NCBI GenBank assembly: GCA_035638075.1
Contig: DASRAU010000024.1
Coordinates: 141,646-205,645, forward strand
From: DASRAU01 sp035638075
GTDB lineage: Bacteria; Acidobacteriota; Polarisedimenticolia; Gp22-AA2
DNA length: 64,000 nt
Direction of reading: 5' to 3'
The number at the start of each line of letters is the position of its first letter. Within the stretch, counting starts at the first letter, position 1. This document shows, in pieces, positions 43,067-50,704 of the stretch. Below the pieces are notes generated by a model. The model saw only the letters and a program-made list of their open reading frames with translations, was not told the DNA's origin and did no database searches. Made by a program: the position numbers and the translations under genes.

Positions 43067-44619
43067 GCGACGCTTCCCCCAAGGCCACCGACGCGCCCGG
43101 CCAGGCCGGCGACGGCTCCGACGGAGCCGATCCGATGCCCGAGCGCATCGGGCCCTACCGGGTCCTCGACCTGCTCGGCGCCGGAGGCATGGGCCGGGTC
43201 CACCGCGCCCTCGACGAGGCGCTCGACCGCGAAGTCGCCCTGAAGACACTGCTGCCGGCCCTCGCCGCCGACCGCGAGTTCGTCGCCCGCTTCACCCGCG
43301 AGGCGCGCTCCGCCGCGTCGCTGAACCATCCGAACATCACGCAGATCTACGCCACGGGACAGGAGGGGGCGATCCCGTGGTTCTCGATGGAGCTCATCCG
43401 CGGCCAGTCGCTCGAGACGCTGGCGCGCGACCACGGGGCGATCGAGCCGTACGAAGCCGCCTCCTACATCCGCCAGGCGGCGATGGGGCTGCGGCACGCG
43501 GCGCAGAAAGGGCTCATCCACCGCGACATCAAGCCCTCGAACCTGATGCTGACGACCGACGGTGTCGTGAAGATCACCGACTTCGGCCTGGCCAAGGCGG
43601 CCCAGGCCGACACGCGGCTGACCGCCACCGGCGAAGTGCTCGGCTCGCCCGGGTACATCTCGCCCGAGCAGGCGCAGGGGCACGAGATCGATCTGCGCAG
43701 CGACATCTACTCGCTCGGGGCGTCGTTCTACCACCTGGTGACCGGCCGCCTGCCGTTCCAGGCGCCGACGGCGGTGGCGATGATCCTCAAGCACATGAAC
43801 GAGCCGCTCAAGTCGCCGCGCGCCATCAACGCCGACATTCCCTTCCCGATCGCCTCGATCGTGCAGAAGATGATGGCGAAGCGGCCCGGGGAGCGCTTCC
43901 AGGACTACGATGCGCTGCTGCGCGACCTCGACCGCGCCCTGTCGGAGACGCGCGCCATGCCGGCGCGCGCCGCCGCCGGAGCCGTCGCCCGCGAGGCCGC
44001 TGCCCCGGCCCGCCGGCGCGCCCCGGCCGCGACGCCTGCGGAGACCTACGACGTCCGCACCGGGATGATCGGCGCCCCGGCGCCGGCGCGAACCCCTGCG
44101 GCCGAAAGGAGCCCCGCCACCCTCCCGGAGAAGAGCGCGCTGTCGATCCTGCCCATCGCGATGCTTTTCGCCGTCGCCGCCCTCGTCGGCGCGGGAGCCT
44201 GGCGCAAGCTCACCGAGGCTCCGCCCGTGGAGCCCGCGGCCACGGCGCCGACGATCGAGAGCGAAGGCAGCTTCACCACCCGGCCGCACGCGGCGTCGCT
44301 CGGTGGCGACCGGGAAGCGGGGCTCGCTTCCCACGGCTCGCGCGCCAGCCTCGTCTTCCTGTCGAACGATCACGACACGCTGCCGAACGGCGGCGGGCTC
44401 AAGGTCACCGGGCGGGTGCAGAACTCGGGGATGGGCGAGGCGAAGTTGAGCCGCGTCCGGGTGCGGGTGCTGCTCGACAACGGCTCCGTCGGGGCCCAGG
44501 CCGAGACGCCGCTGGTGCCCGCGACGCTTGCGCCGGGCCAGGTCGCCGCCTTCGAGGTCCATCTGGATTACGACGGGCCGGTCGGCACGATCCGCGCCGA
44601 GCTGATGTGGAACGAATGA
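43063..44619 (+). CDS. Transmembrane Ser/Thr protein kinase with FxLYD-like sensor domain
   Basis: Hanks-type kinase of 518 residues. The catalytic domain (about 28-295) has GAGGMGRV, Lys61 (VALKTL), catalytic Asp155 in HRDIKPSN and DFG at Asp173; GSPGYISPEQ is a normal activation segment. After a Pro/Ala-rich stretch, one membrane helix (about 358-380) leads to an extracytoplasmic beta domain (LKVTGRVQNSGMGEAKLSRVRVRVLL) resembling FxLYD. It overlaps the DnaJ-domain gene before it and the permease gene after it by 4 bases each, so kinase, chaperone-type protein and transporter are one unit. Confidence 0.92.
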   Translation: MSDASPKATDAPGQAGDGSDGADPMPERIGPYRVLDLLGAGGMGRVHRALDEALDREVALKTLLPALAADREFVARFTREARSAASLNHPNITQIYATGQEGAIPWFSMELIRGQSLETLARDHGAIEPYEAASYIRQAAMGLRHAAQKGLIHRDIKPSNLMLTTDGVVKITDFGLAKAAQADTRLTATGEVLGSPGYISPEQAQGHEIDLRSDIYSLGASFYHLVTGRLPFQAPTAVAMILKHMNEPLKSPRAINADIPFPIASIVQKMMAKRPGERFQDYDALLRDLDRALSETRAMPARAAAGAVAREAAAPARRRAPAATPAETYDVRTGMIGAPAPARTPAAERSPATLPEKSALSILPIAMLFAVAALVGAGAWRKLTEAPPVEPAATAPTIESEGSFTTRPHAASLGGDREAGLASHGSRASLVFLSNDHDTLPNGGGLKVTGRVQNSGMGEAKLSRVRVRVLLDNGSVGAQAETPLVPATLAPGQVAAFEVHLDYDGPVGTIRAELMWNE

Positions 44620-46175
44620 GCGACGCCCCGGGCGCCGCCGGCATTGACAGGGCTTCCGCCCCCCGGAATAATCCCGCGACCGATGCCGACCCCCGCCGGG
44701 TTCCCCCGATGAAGGCCGCCGCCGCGGACATCACCACGCCCTCGGAGCCGCGCACCGGGTTCCGGCGCGATCTCGGCCTGTTCGACGCCACCATGGTCGT
44801 GGCCGGATCGATGATCGGCTCCGGCATCTTCATCGTCTCCGCCGACATCGCCCGCACCGTCCCCGCCCCGGGCTGGCTGCTGCTCGTCTGGATCGCGACC
44901 GGAGTCATGACGGTCTTCGCGGCGCTGGCGTCGGGGGAGCTGGCCGGGATGTTCCCGCGCGCCGGCGGCCAGTACGTCTACCTGCGCGAGGCGTTCGGGC
45001 CGCTCACCGGGTTCCTGTACGGCTGGACGCTGTTCCTGGTGATCCAGACCGGCACCATCGCCGCGGTCGGGGTGGCCTTCGCGAAATTCGCCGGGGTCGC
45101 CATGCCCTGGGTCTCCGCCACCAACGTCCTCGTGCCCATCCACCTGGGAAGCGTGGATTTCTCCATCACGACCCAGCGCGTCGCCGGGATTGCCGTCGTG
45201 ATGCTCCTGACCTGGCTCAACACCCGCGGCCTCAAGACCGCCAAGTGGACGCAGAACCTGTTCACGACGACCAAGATCGGTGCGCTGGCGCTGCTCGCCG
45301 TCATCCCGGTGCTGGGCCTCAGGAACCCGGAGGCGATCGCCGCCAACTTCTCCGCCGGGGCGCTCTTCGGCGGCGCGCCTTTGACCGGCGCTCTGGTGAT
45401 GATGTTCATGGCCGCGATGGTCGGCTCGCTGTTCTCCGCCGACGCCTGGAACAACATCGCCTTCGCCGGCGAGGAGGTGAAGGAGCCGCACCGCAACCTG
45501 GCGCGCAGCATGGCGTACGGCACCGCCATCGTGACGCTGCTCTATACGCTCGCGAACGTCGCGTATCTGTGCCTGCTGCCGCTGCACGGCTCCGCCGAGG
45601 GCGCCAGCATCGTCGAGCGCGGCATCCAGCACGCCACCGAGGATCGCGTCGGCACCGCCGCCCTGCAGAGCCTGCTGGGGCCGAGCGGCGCCTACGTGAT
45701 GGCGGCCTTCGTCGTCATCTCGACGTTCGGCTGCATCAACGGGTTGATTCTCTCGGGTCCGCGCCTCTATTACGCCATGGGCCGCGACGGCTTGTTCTTC
45801 CGTCGCGCCACCGTCCTCAACCGGCACGGCGTGCCCGCCTGGGGGCTGTGGATCCAGGGTGTCTGGGCGGCGCTCCTGACGCTGTCGGGCCGCTACGGCG
45901 ACCTGCTCGACTACATCATCATGGCGGCCCTGCTCTTCTACGCCGCCACGGTCGCCGGCCTGTTCGTCCTGCGGCGCACGCGCCCCGACGTCCCGCGACC
46001 CTACCGCGTCCCCGGCTACCCGTGGCTGCCGGCGCTCTACATCGCCGCCAGCACCGCCATCATGATCGACCTGCTCATCGTCAAGCCGGCCTACACCTGG
46101 CCCGGCCTGGTCATCGTGATGACCGGAATCCCGGTCTACTTCCTCTGGAAGCGCCGGGACACCCGGGCCGCCTGA
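44616..46175 (+). CDS. APC-superfamily amino acid permease
   Basis: Polytopic transporter of 519 residues with twelve helices. The first helix carries the substrate-binding GSMIGSGIF, and later blocks such as SADAWNNIAFAGEEVKEPHRNLARS and YAMGRDGLFFRRATVLNRHGVPAWG are typical of the LAT/APC family. An N-terminal polar extension of about 48 residues precedes helix 1; an internal ATG at 44709 would shorten it. The 4-base overlap with the kinase gene suggests control of uptake by phosphorylation, which is inference. The substrate is not evident. Confidence 0.9.
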   Translation: MSDAPGAAGIDRASAPRNNPATDADPRRVPPMKAAAADITTPSEPRTGFRRDLGLFDATMVVAGSMIGSGIFIVSADIARTVPAPGWLLLVWIATGVMTVFAALASGELAGMFPRAGGQYVYLREAFGPLTGFLYGWTLFLVIQTGTIAAVGVAFAKFAGVAMPWVSATNVLVPIHLGSVDFSITTQRVAGIAVVMLLTWLNTRGLKTAKWTQNLFTTTKIGALALLAVIPVLGLRNPEAIAANFSAGALFGGAPLTGALVMMFMAAMVGSLFSADAWNNIAFAGEEVKEPHRNLARSMAYGTAIVTLLYTLANVAYLCLLPLHGSAEGASIVERGIQHATEDRVGTAALQSLLGPSGAYVMAAFVVISTFGCINGLILSGPRLYYAMGRDGLFFRRATVLNRHGVPAWGLWIQGVWAALLTLSGRYGDLLDYIIMAALLFYAATVAGLFVLRRTRPDVPRPYRVPGYPWLPALYIAASTAIMIDLLIVKPAYTWPGLVIVMTGIPVYFLWKRRDTRAA

Positions 46176-46248
46176 GTCTCCTCGTCGCAGAAAGCGAATG
46201 GCTCTTTTCGAGCCGCGCTGGTGCAAGCGCTTGTGATGCCGCGATCAA

Positions 46249-47094
46249 CTATGTGGCGTCGTCGTGTGCGAGCGACGAGGACAGGGCGCGGTTGGCGTTG
46301 GCCTGGGCCACCAACTCCTTCGCCTTCTTCTCGAAGGTCTCGACGGCGTCGGCGCCGGCAGGCCACCGCAGCGGAGGCTCGTCGCTGCCCGCAAGCGCGA
46401 TCAGCGCCTTGGCGAGCTTCGCGGGGTCGCCGCCCTGCAAGCCGTTCATCCCCTTCCAGGCGGTGACGGTCTGCCTGGTGTTCTCGGCATAGTCGTCGAT
46501 CGACGCATGCGGCCATTTCGTCGACTCGTCCGAGAGCAACTCAGTCCGGAAGAAGCCGGGCTCGACGAGCATCGTGCGGATGCCGAACGGCGCAACCTCC
46601 GGGGCCAGCGACTCCATCCATCCCTCGACGCCGAACTTCGCCGCGGAGTAGGCCGAGACAAACGCCTGTCCGGCAATGCCGCCGGTCGAGGAGATCGTCA
46701 CGATCCGTCCGCGGCGTCGGGCACGCATGACGGGGAGCACGGCGCGCGTGACGTTCACCGGGCCGAACAGATTGGTTTCGATCTGTGCGCGGAAGTCTTC
46801 GGGGGAGATCTCCTCGAAGAACCCGGCGTAGAAGTTGCCGGCGTTGTTGACGAGCACGTCGATGCGACCGAAGCGCTTTAGGGCAACGGCCACCGCCGAT
46901 TGAGCATCCTCCGGGCGGGTGACGTCGAGCTTGACGACGATCAGGTCGTCGGCCTCCCCGAGGGCGCTGGTCACCGCCCGAGCGTTGCGGCCCGTCGCGA
47001 CGACCGCGTGCCCTGCGGCGAGCGCCGCTTTCGCGATGTCGACGCCCATCCCACGGCCGGCACCGGTCACGAACCAGACGCTCTTTTCAGTCAT
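46249..47094 (-). CDS. Short-chain dehydrogenase/reductase
   Basis: Rossmann-fold oxidoreductase of 281 residues. The cofactor motif TGAGRGMG, the NNAG motif, catalytic YxxxK in AYSAAKFG and the preceding ISSTGG are all present. Arg after Gly in the second strand (ATGRNAR) suggests NADP(H). ATG 47094 is chosen for a GGAG in front. Its base composition looks less extreme than the native genes to the left, so it may belong to the acquired segment that follows. The 73 bases between it and the permease gene hold nothing recognised. Confidence 0.9.
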   Translation of the reverse strand: MTEKSVWFVTGAGRGMGVDIAKAALAAGHAVVATGRNARAVTSALGEADDLIVVKLDVTRPEDAQSAVAVALKRFGRIDVLVNNAGNFYAGFFEEISPEDFRAQIETNLFGPVNVTRAVLPVMRARRRGRIVTISSTGGIAGQAFVSAYSAAKFGVEGWMESLAPEVAPFGIRTMLVEPGFFRTELLSDESTKWPHASIDDYAENTRQTVTAWKGMNGLQGGDPAKLAKALIALAGSDEPPLRWPAGADAVETFEKKAKELVAQANANRALSSSLAHDDAT

Positions 47095-47148
47095 GGACAC
47101 TCCAGTCGCTGGGGGGAGCGGCATCACCCGCAGCATAGGCTGCGGGAG

Positions 47149-47304
47149 TCAGGCGACTGCCACTTCAAGGCCGTCTCCTGTCCTCATGGACGCCGCGTAT
47201 TCGATGTGAAGCACACGCCGTCGGGCGCCCGACTTCAGCTTTGACGACGAGTCGATGAGCAGCGGACGCATGACGCTGCTCAGGTTCAGGTTGGGAGAAT
47301 CGCT
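47149..47304 (-). pseudogene. Fragment resembling the C-terminus of a phytanoyl-CoA dioxygenase-like protein
   Basis: A 51-codon frame without start reads NLNLSSVMRPLLIDSSSK then RRRVLHIEYAAS and ends LEVAVA. This looks like the last residues of phytanoyl-CoA dioxygenase family enzymes (MRPLL...SSS...RRVLHIEYA). Everything upstream is missing, so it is a gene remnant left between the dehydrogenase gene and the broken toxin gene. The match is from memory of the family pattern and is tentative. Confidence 0.4.
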
Positions 47305-47336
47305 TCCAACGCTCACCCCAAGTAAGGGCGCCTGAA

Positions 47337-47566
47337 TCAGATGGCTCGCTCATCGCAGTACTTAGACACCGACCCGATAGAATTTGCCTGCTGGTCACTG
47401 ATGCGCTGGTCGGTGGTCAGGAAGACGTCGAACTTGCCCTCAGCCAGGCTAACAGAGCCCCGTTTTCCTGTGATGCCCAGCCCATCTGGGGCACCGTGCG
47501 GACTTCGTGGCCTACCAGCTCGACAGCAAGGGTGGCTGGGACACACTCATCAAGCAGAATTCGCAT
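47337..47566 (-). pseudogene. Frameshifted PIN-like toxin (DUF5615) of a DUF433-DUF5615 pair
   Basis: From ATG 47566 the frame reads MRILLDECVPATLAVELVG then HEVRTVPQMGWASQENGALLA, a typical DUF5615 N-terminus with the active-site Asp-Glu, but stops after 49 residues at 47417. The expected continuation (LAEGKFDVFLTTDQRISDQQ) is in the next frame, so one base has been lost or gained near 47445. After that the family sequence also ends early. The start overlaps the DUF433 gene by 17 bases, the normal gene order for this toxin-antitoxin-like pair. The toxin is therefore inactive. Confidence 0.75.
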
Positions 47567-47774
47567 GCGCGATGACCGAGTCCTTGGCCAGCTCTAGCAC
47601 CGCGACGGCGTGCTCACGACTCACGGTCGGAAAATCTCTGAGGAAACCGTCGAGTGTGTCACCTTCCTCGAGATAGTCGAGGAGCGTCTGGACAGGAACA
47701 CGGGTGCCGGCGAACACCACTGCGCCGCTCATCACCGCATCGGACCGCGTAATCAGGGGCTTCGGAAGCGCCAT
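47550..47774 (-). CDS. DUF433 antitoxin-like protein
   Basis: Protein of 74 residues with the DUF433 pattern: LITRSDAVMSGAVVFAGTRVPVQTLLDYLEEGDTLDGFLRDFP followed by VSREHAVAVLELA. This family is a helical DNA-binding partner of DUF5615 PIN-like toxins. ATG 47774 is chosen because the conserved domain starts there and a GAGG precedes it; the frame runs further upstream into the attC site. With its toxin broken, it may persist as an orphan antitoxin. Toxin-antitoxin pairs are common cargo of integron arrays. Confidence 0.8.
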   Translation of the reverse strand: MALPKPLITRSDAVMSGAVVFAGTRVPVQTLLDYLEEGDTLDGFLRDFPTVSREHAVAVLELAKDSVIAHANSA

Positions 47775-47816
47775 CTCTGCCTCGGCCTGGAAAGTATAGC
47801 GAACAGGTCCTTGTGT

Positions 47817-47938
47817 GTCTAACGCATGCATCAGCGGCGGCGGGCCACCCGGTCGGCCCATCCGACACCTCCTGGTTAGGTGGAGGTGTCTACCTTATCG
47901 AGGGAAGATCCACCGTCAGCTTGATGCGGCAGTTAGGC
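47817..47938 (-). other. attC site 1 (between DUF433 and DUF2199 genes)
   Basis: On the minus strand it runs from GCCTAAC (47932-47938), which contains the stop codon of the DUF2199 gene, through AAGCTGACGG, to GCTGATGCATGCGTTAGAC ending at 47817. The end cores pair with each other and the arms are imperfectly complementary, as in folded single-strand attC. The middle contains a perfect 9-bp hairpin (47864-47872 with 47882-47890). Length 122 bases. Confidence 0.8.
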
Positions 47939-48463
47939 GCCAGCATTTCCATGTAGGACGTGCTGCGCAATTTCCTGAACGCGCTGCCACGTGATGCCTT
48001 CTCGCTGTTCGACCGCAAGCGGATGATCTGTCGGTTCGAGTTCGATGAGCGGGCGCTGACCACGGGGAAGCGGGTGCACATATGCCTTCAAATTGACGGT
48101 CGAAGGATAACCTTCAACTTCGCTACTTAGCCAGCCAAACATGGGACTGTTGCCCGAAGCTTCGGGCGCGAATGGTGGGTCGACAAAGCGCGCGTAGTTC
48201 TCACGGCTGAGGCTGACCCACGTCACCCACGTGAACGGAGCGTCGTGACCATGTATCGGAATGCGGAGAGCGCCACGAACAAAGAAGTGCTGACCGTCTA
48301 GCACCGCATAGTCGGGCTCGAGTACGAATCGTGTGGACCGTTCGTCAGGGGTGAGGCCGTACCAGTAGATCGGGGCTTCCGGTCCGTAGGCCAATGGTAG
48401 TCCATCGTGCCACGCGCCGCACTGACTGCAGCGAAATCCTTCCGGACCCTTCACCCTTGCCAC
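47933..48463 (-). CDS. DUF2199 protein (gene cassette)
   Basis: Protein of 176 residues. The N-terminus FRCSQCGAWHDGLPLAYG is the DUF2199 zinc-finger-like motif (CxxCGxxHxxLP), and the continuation PIYWYGLTPDERSTRFVLEPDYAVLDG with VRGALRIPIHG is family-typical. Function is unknown. The TAA stop lies inside the GCCTAAC core of attC site 1, and the start lies 9 bases after the core of the next site, exactly the compact layout of integron cassettes. Confidence 0.85.
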   Translation of the reverse strand: MARVKGPEGFRCSQCGAWHDGLPLAYGPEAPIYWYGLTPDERSTRFVLEPDYAVLDGQHFFVRGALRIPIHGHDAPFTWVTWVSLSRENYARFVDPPFAPEASGNSPMFGWLSSEVEGYPSTVNLKAYVHPLPRGQRPLIELEPTDHPLAVEQREGITWQRVQEIAQHVLHGNAGA

Positions 48464-48471
48464 TCCTGTGC

Positions 48472-48518
48472 GCCTAACGCCCGGCCTCCTTCACAACGGA
48501 CTCGTCGCACAACTAGCC
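48472..48518 (-). other. attC site 2, short and degenerate
   Basis: The downstream core GTTAGGC is intact (48472-48478, minus strand), directly before the DUF2199 start. The upstream side is poor: only GGCTAGT, containing the TAG stop of the preceding gene, is in place, and the arms pair weakly. It is placed here because of position and orientation; it may be a decayed or hybrid site. Confidence 0.45.
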
Positions 48519-49100
48519 CTGCCACCATCTGCTCTTCTGGCCATTCTCGAATGGTGAACATTTATCATCACGCTTGTGCTGGCCTTCCGGCCCAACGTAG
48601 TTTCCTTGAGTTGATACAAGCCAGCATTCGTCAAAGAGTGAGCAGTAACAGGCCTCGAGGTTGACATGTGTCCAGCCCACCTGCAATGCGGCCGCGGCGG
48701 GGCCAGGCTCAACCCAGAATAGAAAGTTTTCGTGACCTGGCGCGAACCTGTCACCAACACGGGGATTCGTAAACCGAAATGCTGGCGGGCCAGGCAGATG
48801 CAGGGCGGCCCACAGCATGTTGAAGTCGTCAACATCCCGACCATCAACTTGAATGCGAAACGCCCGCAAGCGAGCCGGTCCAAGACCAGAGTTCATAAGC
48901 CGCCAGCCGGCGCCCGATTCGTTGTAGAAGTAGACATACTCGAAATACGGCTGCACGGCTTTTCTCGCGTGCTTTCGAGCGGCGCATGACTCATTCACAC
49001 TCAGGATCAGCGCACAGGCGGCTATGACGGCTGCGGCACACGATATGGAATGCTCCAGCGTCCAACGCCACTCGGTCGTGTCGACTTTCAGCTTTGGCAC
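48513..49100 (-). CDS. Membrane-anchored protein of unknown function (gene cassette)
   Basis: Protein of 195 residues from GTG 49100, which has AGAGG just before it; the frame continues upstream into attC site 3. One N-terminal membrane helix (about 16-36) is followed by a beta-rich domain (YFEYVYFYNESGAGWRLMNSGLGPARLRAFRIQVDG) like those of many small hypothetical proteins, with several Cys near the end (EACYCSLFDECW). No known family recognised. It lies between two attC sites. Confidence 0.6.
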   Translation of the reverse strand: MPKLKVDTTEWRWTLEHSISCAAAVIAACALILSVNESCAARKHARKAVQPYFEYVYFYNESGAGWRLMNSGLGPARLRAFRIQVDGRDVDDFNMLWAALHLPGPPAFRFTNPRVGDRFAPGHENFLFWVEPGPAAAALQVGWTHVNLEACYCSLFDECWLVSTQGNYVGPEGQHKRDDKCSPFENGQKSRWWQG

Positions 49101-49115
49101 GTTTCCTCTACGCCT

Positions 49116-49208
49116 GCCGAACGCATGCATCAGCGGCGGCCGGCCAGCGCCGCCTGAGAAATCACCCCGGCCAACCGGCCCGCCGTCCGCTGCATGCAGT
49201 AGTTGGGC
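49116..49208 (-). other. attC site 3
   Basis: On the minus strand it begins with GCCCAAC (49202-49208), continues TACTGCATGCAGCGGACGGCG and ends GCCGCTGATGCATGCGTTCGGC (core GTTCGGC, one base off consensus, 49116-49122). The outer arms GCATGCA(T)CAGCGG and CCGCTGCATGCAG are complementary with an unpaired base, as in functional attC. Length 93 bases. Its left half is nearly identical to attC site 5. Confidence 0.85.
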
Positions 49209-49226
49209 GGCGCGGCGCGGGAAGGT

Positions 49227-49631
49227 CTAACCATGATGCGACATCGCAAACGAGACAATGCTCATGAGGACAACCGCTATGCCGCCGCTGATCGCAACCA
49301 TCACCGCGCTAAGCCGCATGCCACCAGTTACGCCGGCAGGCTGTCCGTCCAATCGCGTGGCCCGGCTGCGCAGAAACCAGGCGCCCAACAGAAGGTTAAG
49401 CACAACCGCGGGGACCACCCCAACTAGAGGCGACAGCGACACCTGCGCCAGGGCTGCAGCCATGCGTCCAGCAATGAGGGCCACCGCCAGAATCGTGGCG
49501 AAGAGCAGACTATGCACCCAACTAAGCTTCAGCCTGCAGACCACTGCGGAGAGCTTCACAAGTAGAGTGTATAGACCGAGCATGATGAGTAGAGGCACAA
49601 GCTGGAGGGCCAACGGCATCTCATGGGTCAT
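49227..49631 (-). CDS. Small integral membrane protein (gene cassette)
   Basis: Protein of 134 residues with four hydrophobic segments (LQLVPLLIMLGLYTLLVKL, SLLFATILAVALIAG, LVGVVPAVVLNLLLGAWFL, VMVAISGGIAVVLMSIVSF). No family recognised. AGAGGTGAG lies at good distance before ATG 49631. It is flanked by attC sites 3 and 4. Membrane proteins of unknown function are frequent cassette cargo. Confidence 0.6.
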   Translation of the reverse strand: MTHEMPLALQLVPLLIMLGLYTLLVKLSAVVCRLKLSWVHSLLFATILAVALIAGRMAAALAQVSLSPLVGVVPAVVLNLLLGAWFLRSRATRLDGQPAGVTGGMRLSAVMVAISGGIAVVLMSIVSFAMSHHG

Positions 49632-49665
49632 CGTAAGCTCACCTCTTGCCGGTGGCGACTAGCCC

Positions 49666-49758
49666 GCCCAACGCATGCGTCAGCTGCGGCGGGCGTTCGT
49701 GAACGTCCGACTACTGCAGCCGTCCGCGCCCGCCGTCAGCTGCACGCGATAGTTAGCG
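49666..49758 (-). other. attC site 4
   Basis: Minus strand: CGCTAAC (49752-49758), then TATCGCGTGCAGCTGACGGCGGGC, a variable middle, and GCCCGCCGCAGCTGACGCATGCGTTGGGC with the core GTTGGGC (49666-49672). The arms GCGTGCAGCTGACGGCGGGC and GCCCGCCGCAGCTGACGC are complementary over most of their length. Length 93 bases. Confidence 0.85.
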
Positions 49759-49783
49759 GGCACCATTCCCCCTGCTGCCAAGC

Positions 49784-50221
49784 CTACTTGCCGAGATTGT
49801 AGAGCATGCCGCCTGATGGGGCGGACGGGTCGCTCACTCCGGGCTGGAGCTGGACCGATATCAGCTGACCGGACACTTCCGGATGCGCTTGAAGAAGGTC
49901 GGCGTCTTTGGCGTCGAGATACTCGACGGCTAGCGAGCTCGGATCGTGCCACCGAACGTTCACCCCATAGGCCATCTCACTTCGGATGGCGCCATAAAGG
50001 TGGGCGACGTGCACTCGACGATGGAACCAGCCACGCTGCACAACGTAGACGTCGTACGAGAAGGATGTCGTGGCGCCCCCATTTCCTTCAACGGTTACAG
50101 CGTCGATGCGACCATCTGGAGATGTGACCCGGGCGACCTCATCGTGCGTAACGAGGCACCCCGCAAACGCGAGGATGCTGGCAAGAATCAGCCCGAATGA
50201 TAATCGCCCCCTAACCTTCAT
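49784..50221 (-). CDS. Small lipoprotein of unknown function (gene cassette)
   Basis: Protein of 145 residues with a signal peptide ending in the lipobox LAFAGC (Cys about residue 22). The mature part has ARVTSPDGRIDAVTVEGNGGATTSFSYDVYVV, a pattern seen in small hypothetical lipoproteins of integron arrays and soil bacteria. The ATG at 50221 lies only 4 bases after the core of attC site 5, leaving no room for a normal ribosome binding site outside the core. Function unknown. Confidence 0.65.
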   Translation of the reverse strand: MKVRGRLSFGLILASILAFAGCLVTHDEVARVTSPDGRIDAVTVEGNGGATTSFSYDVYVVQRGWFHRRVHVAHLYGAIRSEMAYGVNVRWHDPSSLAVEYLDAKDADLLQAHPEVSGQLISVQLQPGVSDPSAPSGGMLYNLGK

Positions 50222-50690
50222 GTCCCGCTAACGCATGCATCAGCGGCGGCCGGCCAGCGCCGCCGCGGAAATTACCCCGGTCAACCGCGGCAGACTTTAA
50301 CGACCCTGCGAAGAGTCTGTTGCCTGGGAGGCCACGGACGACCTCCACTCCGCTCATCTTGATGGTCCCTGTGTGGTCTCCGGTCTCCTGTGATCGTCGA
50401 AAGAGGCCTCTTCCATCCATCTCCACGGTCACACCACCCGGGAATGGGAAAATGTGCCTCACTCGTCCCGGGCCTTTGCGCCACTTGAGACGGCTCGCCG
50501 GAATGTCATAGCAGAACAGGCCACGCATCCAGTGGCCCACGTAGAGGACCTGATCGTCCGGAGAAAACGGCGGCGGGTATTGCCCGTTGAACGCGGGCTC
50601 GTAGATCGTCTCGAACTCCGCGACCAGACCACCCGTTGCGGAAAGGACGCGACACCACCCGTTGGATTCAAATTCGGCTCGGATGCGCAG
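50211..50690 (-). pseudogene. Truncated beta-propeller-like gene reading through into attC
   Basis: The frame codes for about 135 meaningful residues: LVAEFETIYEPAFNGQYPPPF, SPDDQVLYVGHWMRGLFCYD and WRKGPGRVRHIFPFPGGVTVEMDG look like blades of a PQQ- or WD-type propeller. There is no plausible start: homology-like sequence begins abruptly next to the pgsA stop. There is also no own stop: translation continues through the cut attC site 5 and stops at 50211, inside the next cassette gene. So both ends are lost. The composition matches the island, not the native genes. Confidence 0.55.
50226..50288 (-). other. attC site 5, truncated on the gene side
   Basis: The downstream half is perfect (GCCGCTGATGCATGCGTTAGCG, core at 50226-50232 on the minus strand) and matches attC site 3 over more than 50 bases, but homology ends at about 50288 and the RYYYAAC side with its arm is absent. 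It marks a deletion at the end of the array. Confidence 0.7.
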
Positions 50691-50704
50691 GCCTCTCCTG
50701 GTCC

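Larger units (their letters stand above)
47817..50288 (-). mobile_element. Integron gene-cassette cluster lacking an integrase (CALIN)
   Basis: Five attC-like sites (three strong, one degenerate, one cut short), all in the same orientation as the intervening minus-strand genes, separate small unrelated open frames. Each intact site begins with an RYYYAAC-like core at the end of a gene, continues with a GCAGCNGACGG-like arm and ends with GCNGCTGATGCATGCGTTRRRY just before the next start. Base composition is lower in G+C than the rest of the window and the genes are unrelated to native neighbours. No integrase gene or attI site is in the window. The cassette island probably includes the DUF433/toxin genes to the left and the truncated gene to the right (total about 47337-50690). 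Confidence 0.8.

Noticed and set aside
43014..44615. Upstream extension of the permease frame through the whole kinase gene
   Set aside because: The kinase frame contains every catalytic motif, while the extension is Arg/His-rich nonsense; the permease starts in the 4-base overlap at 44616.
46200..46214. Short hairpin after the permease gene as a terminator
   Set aside because: Only 5 bp of stem with a T-rich loop and no following T-run; too weak to call.
48539..48664. Plus-strand short frames inside the cassette island
   Set aside because: They lie antisense to cassette genes that are properly bounded by attC sites and lack ribosome binding sites.
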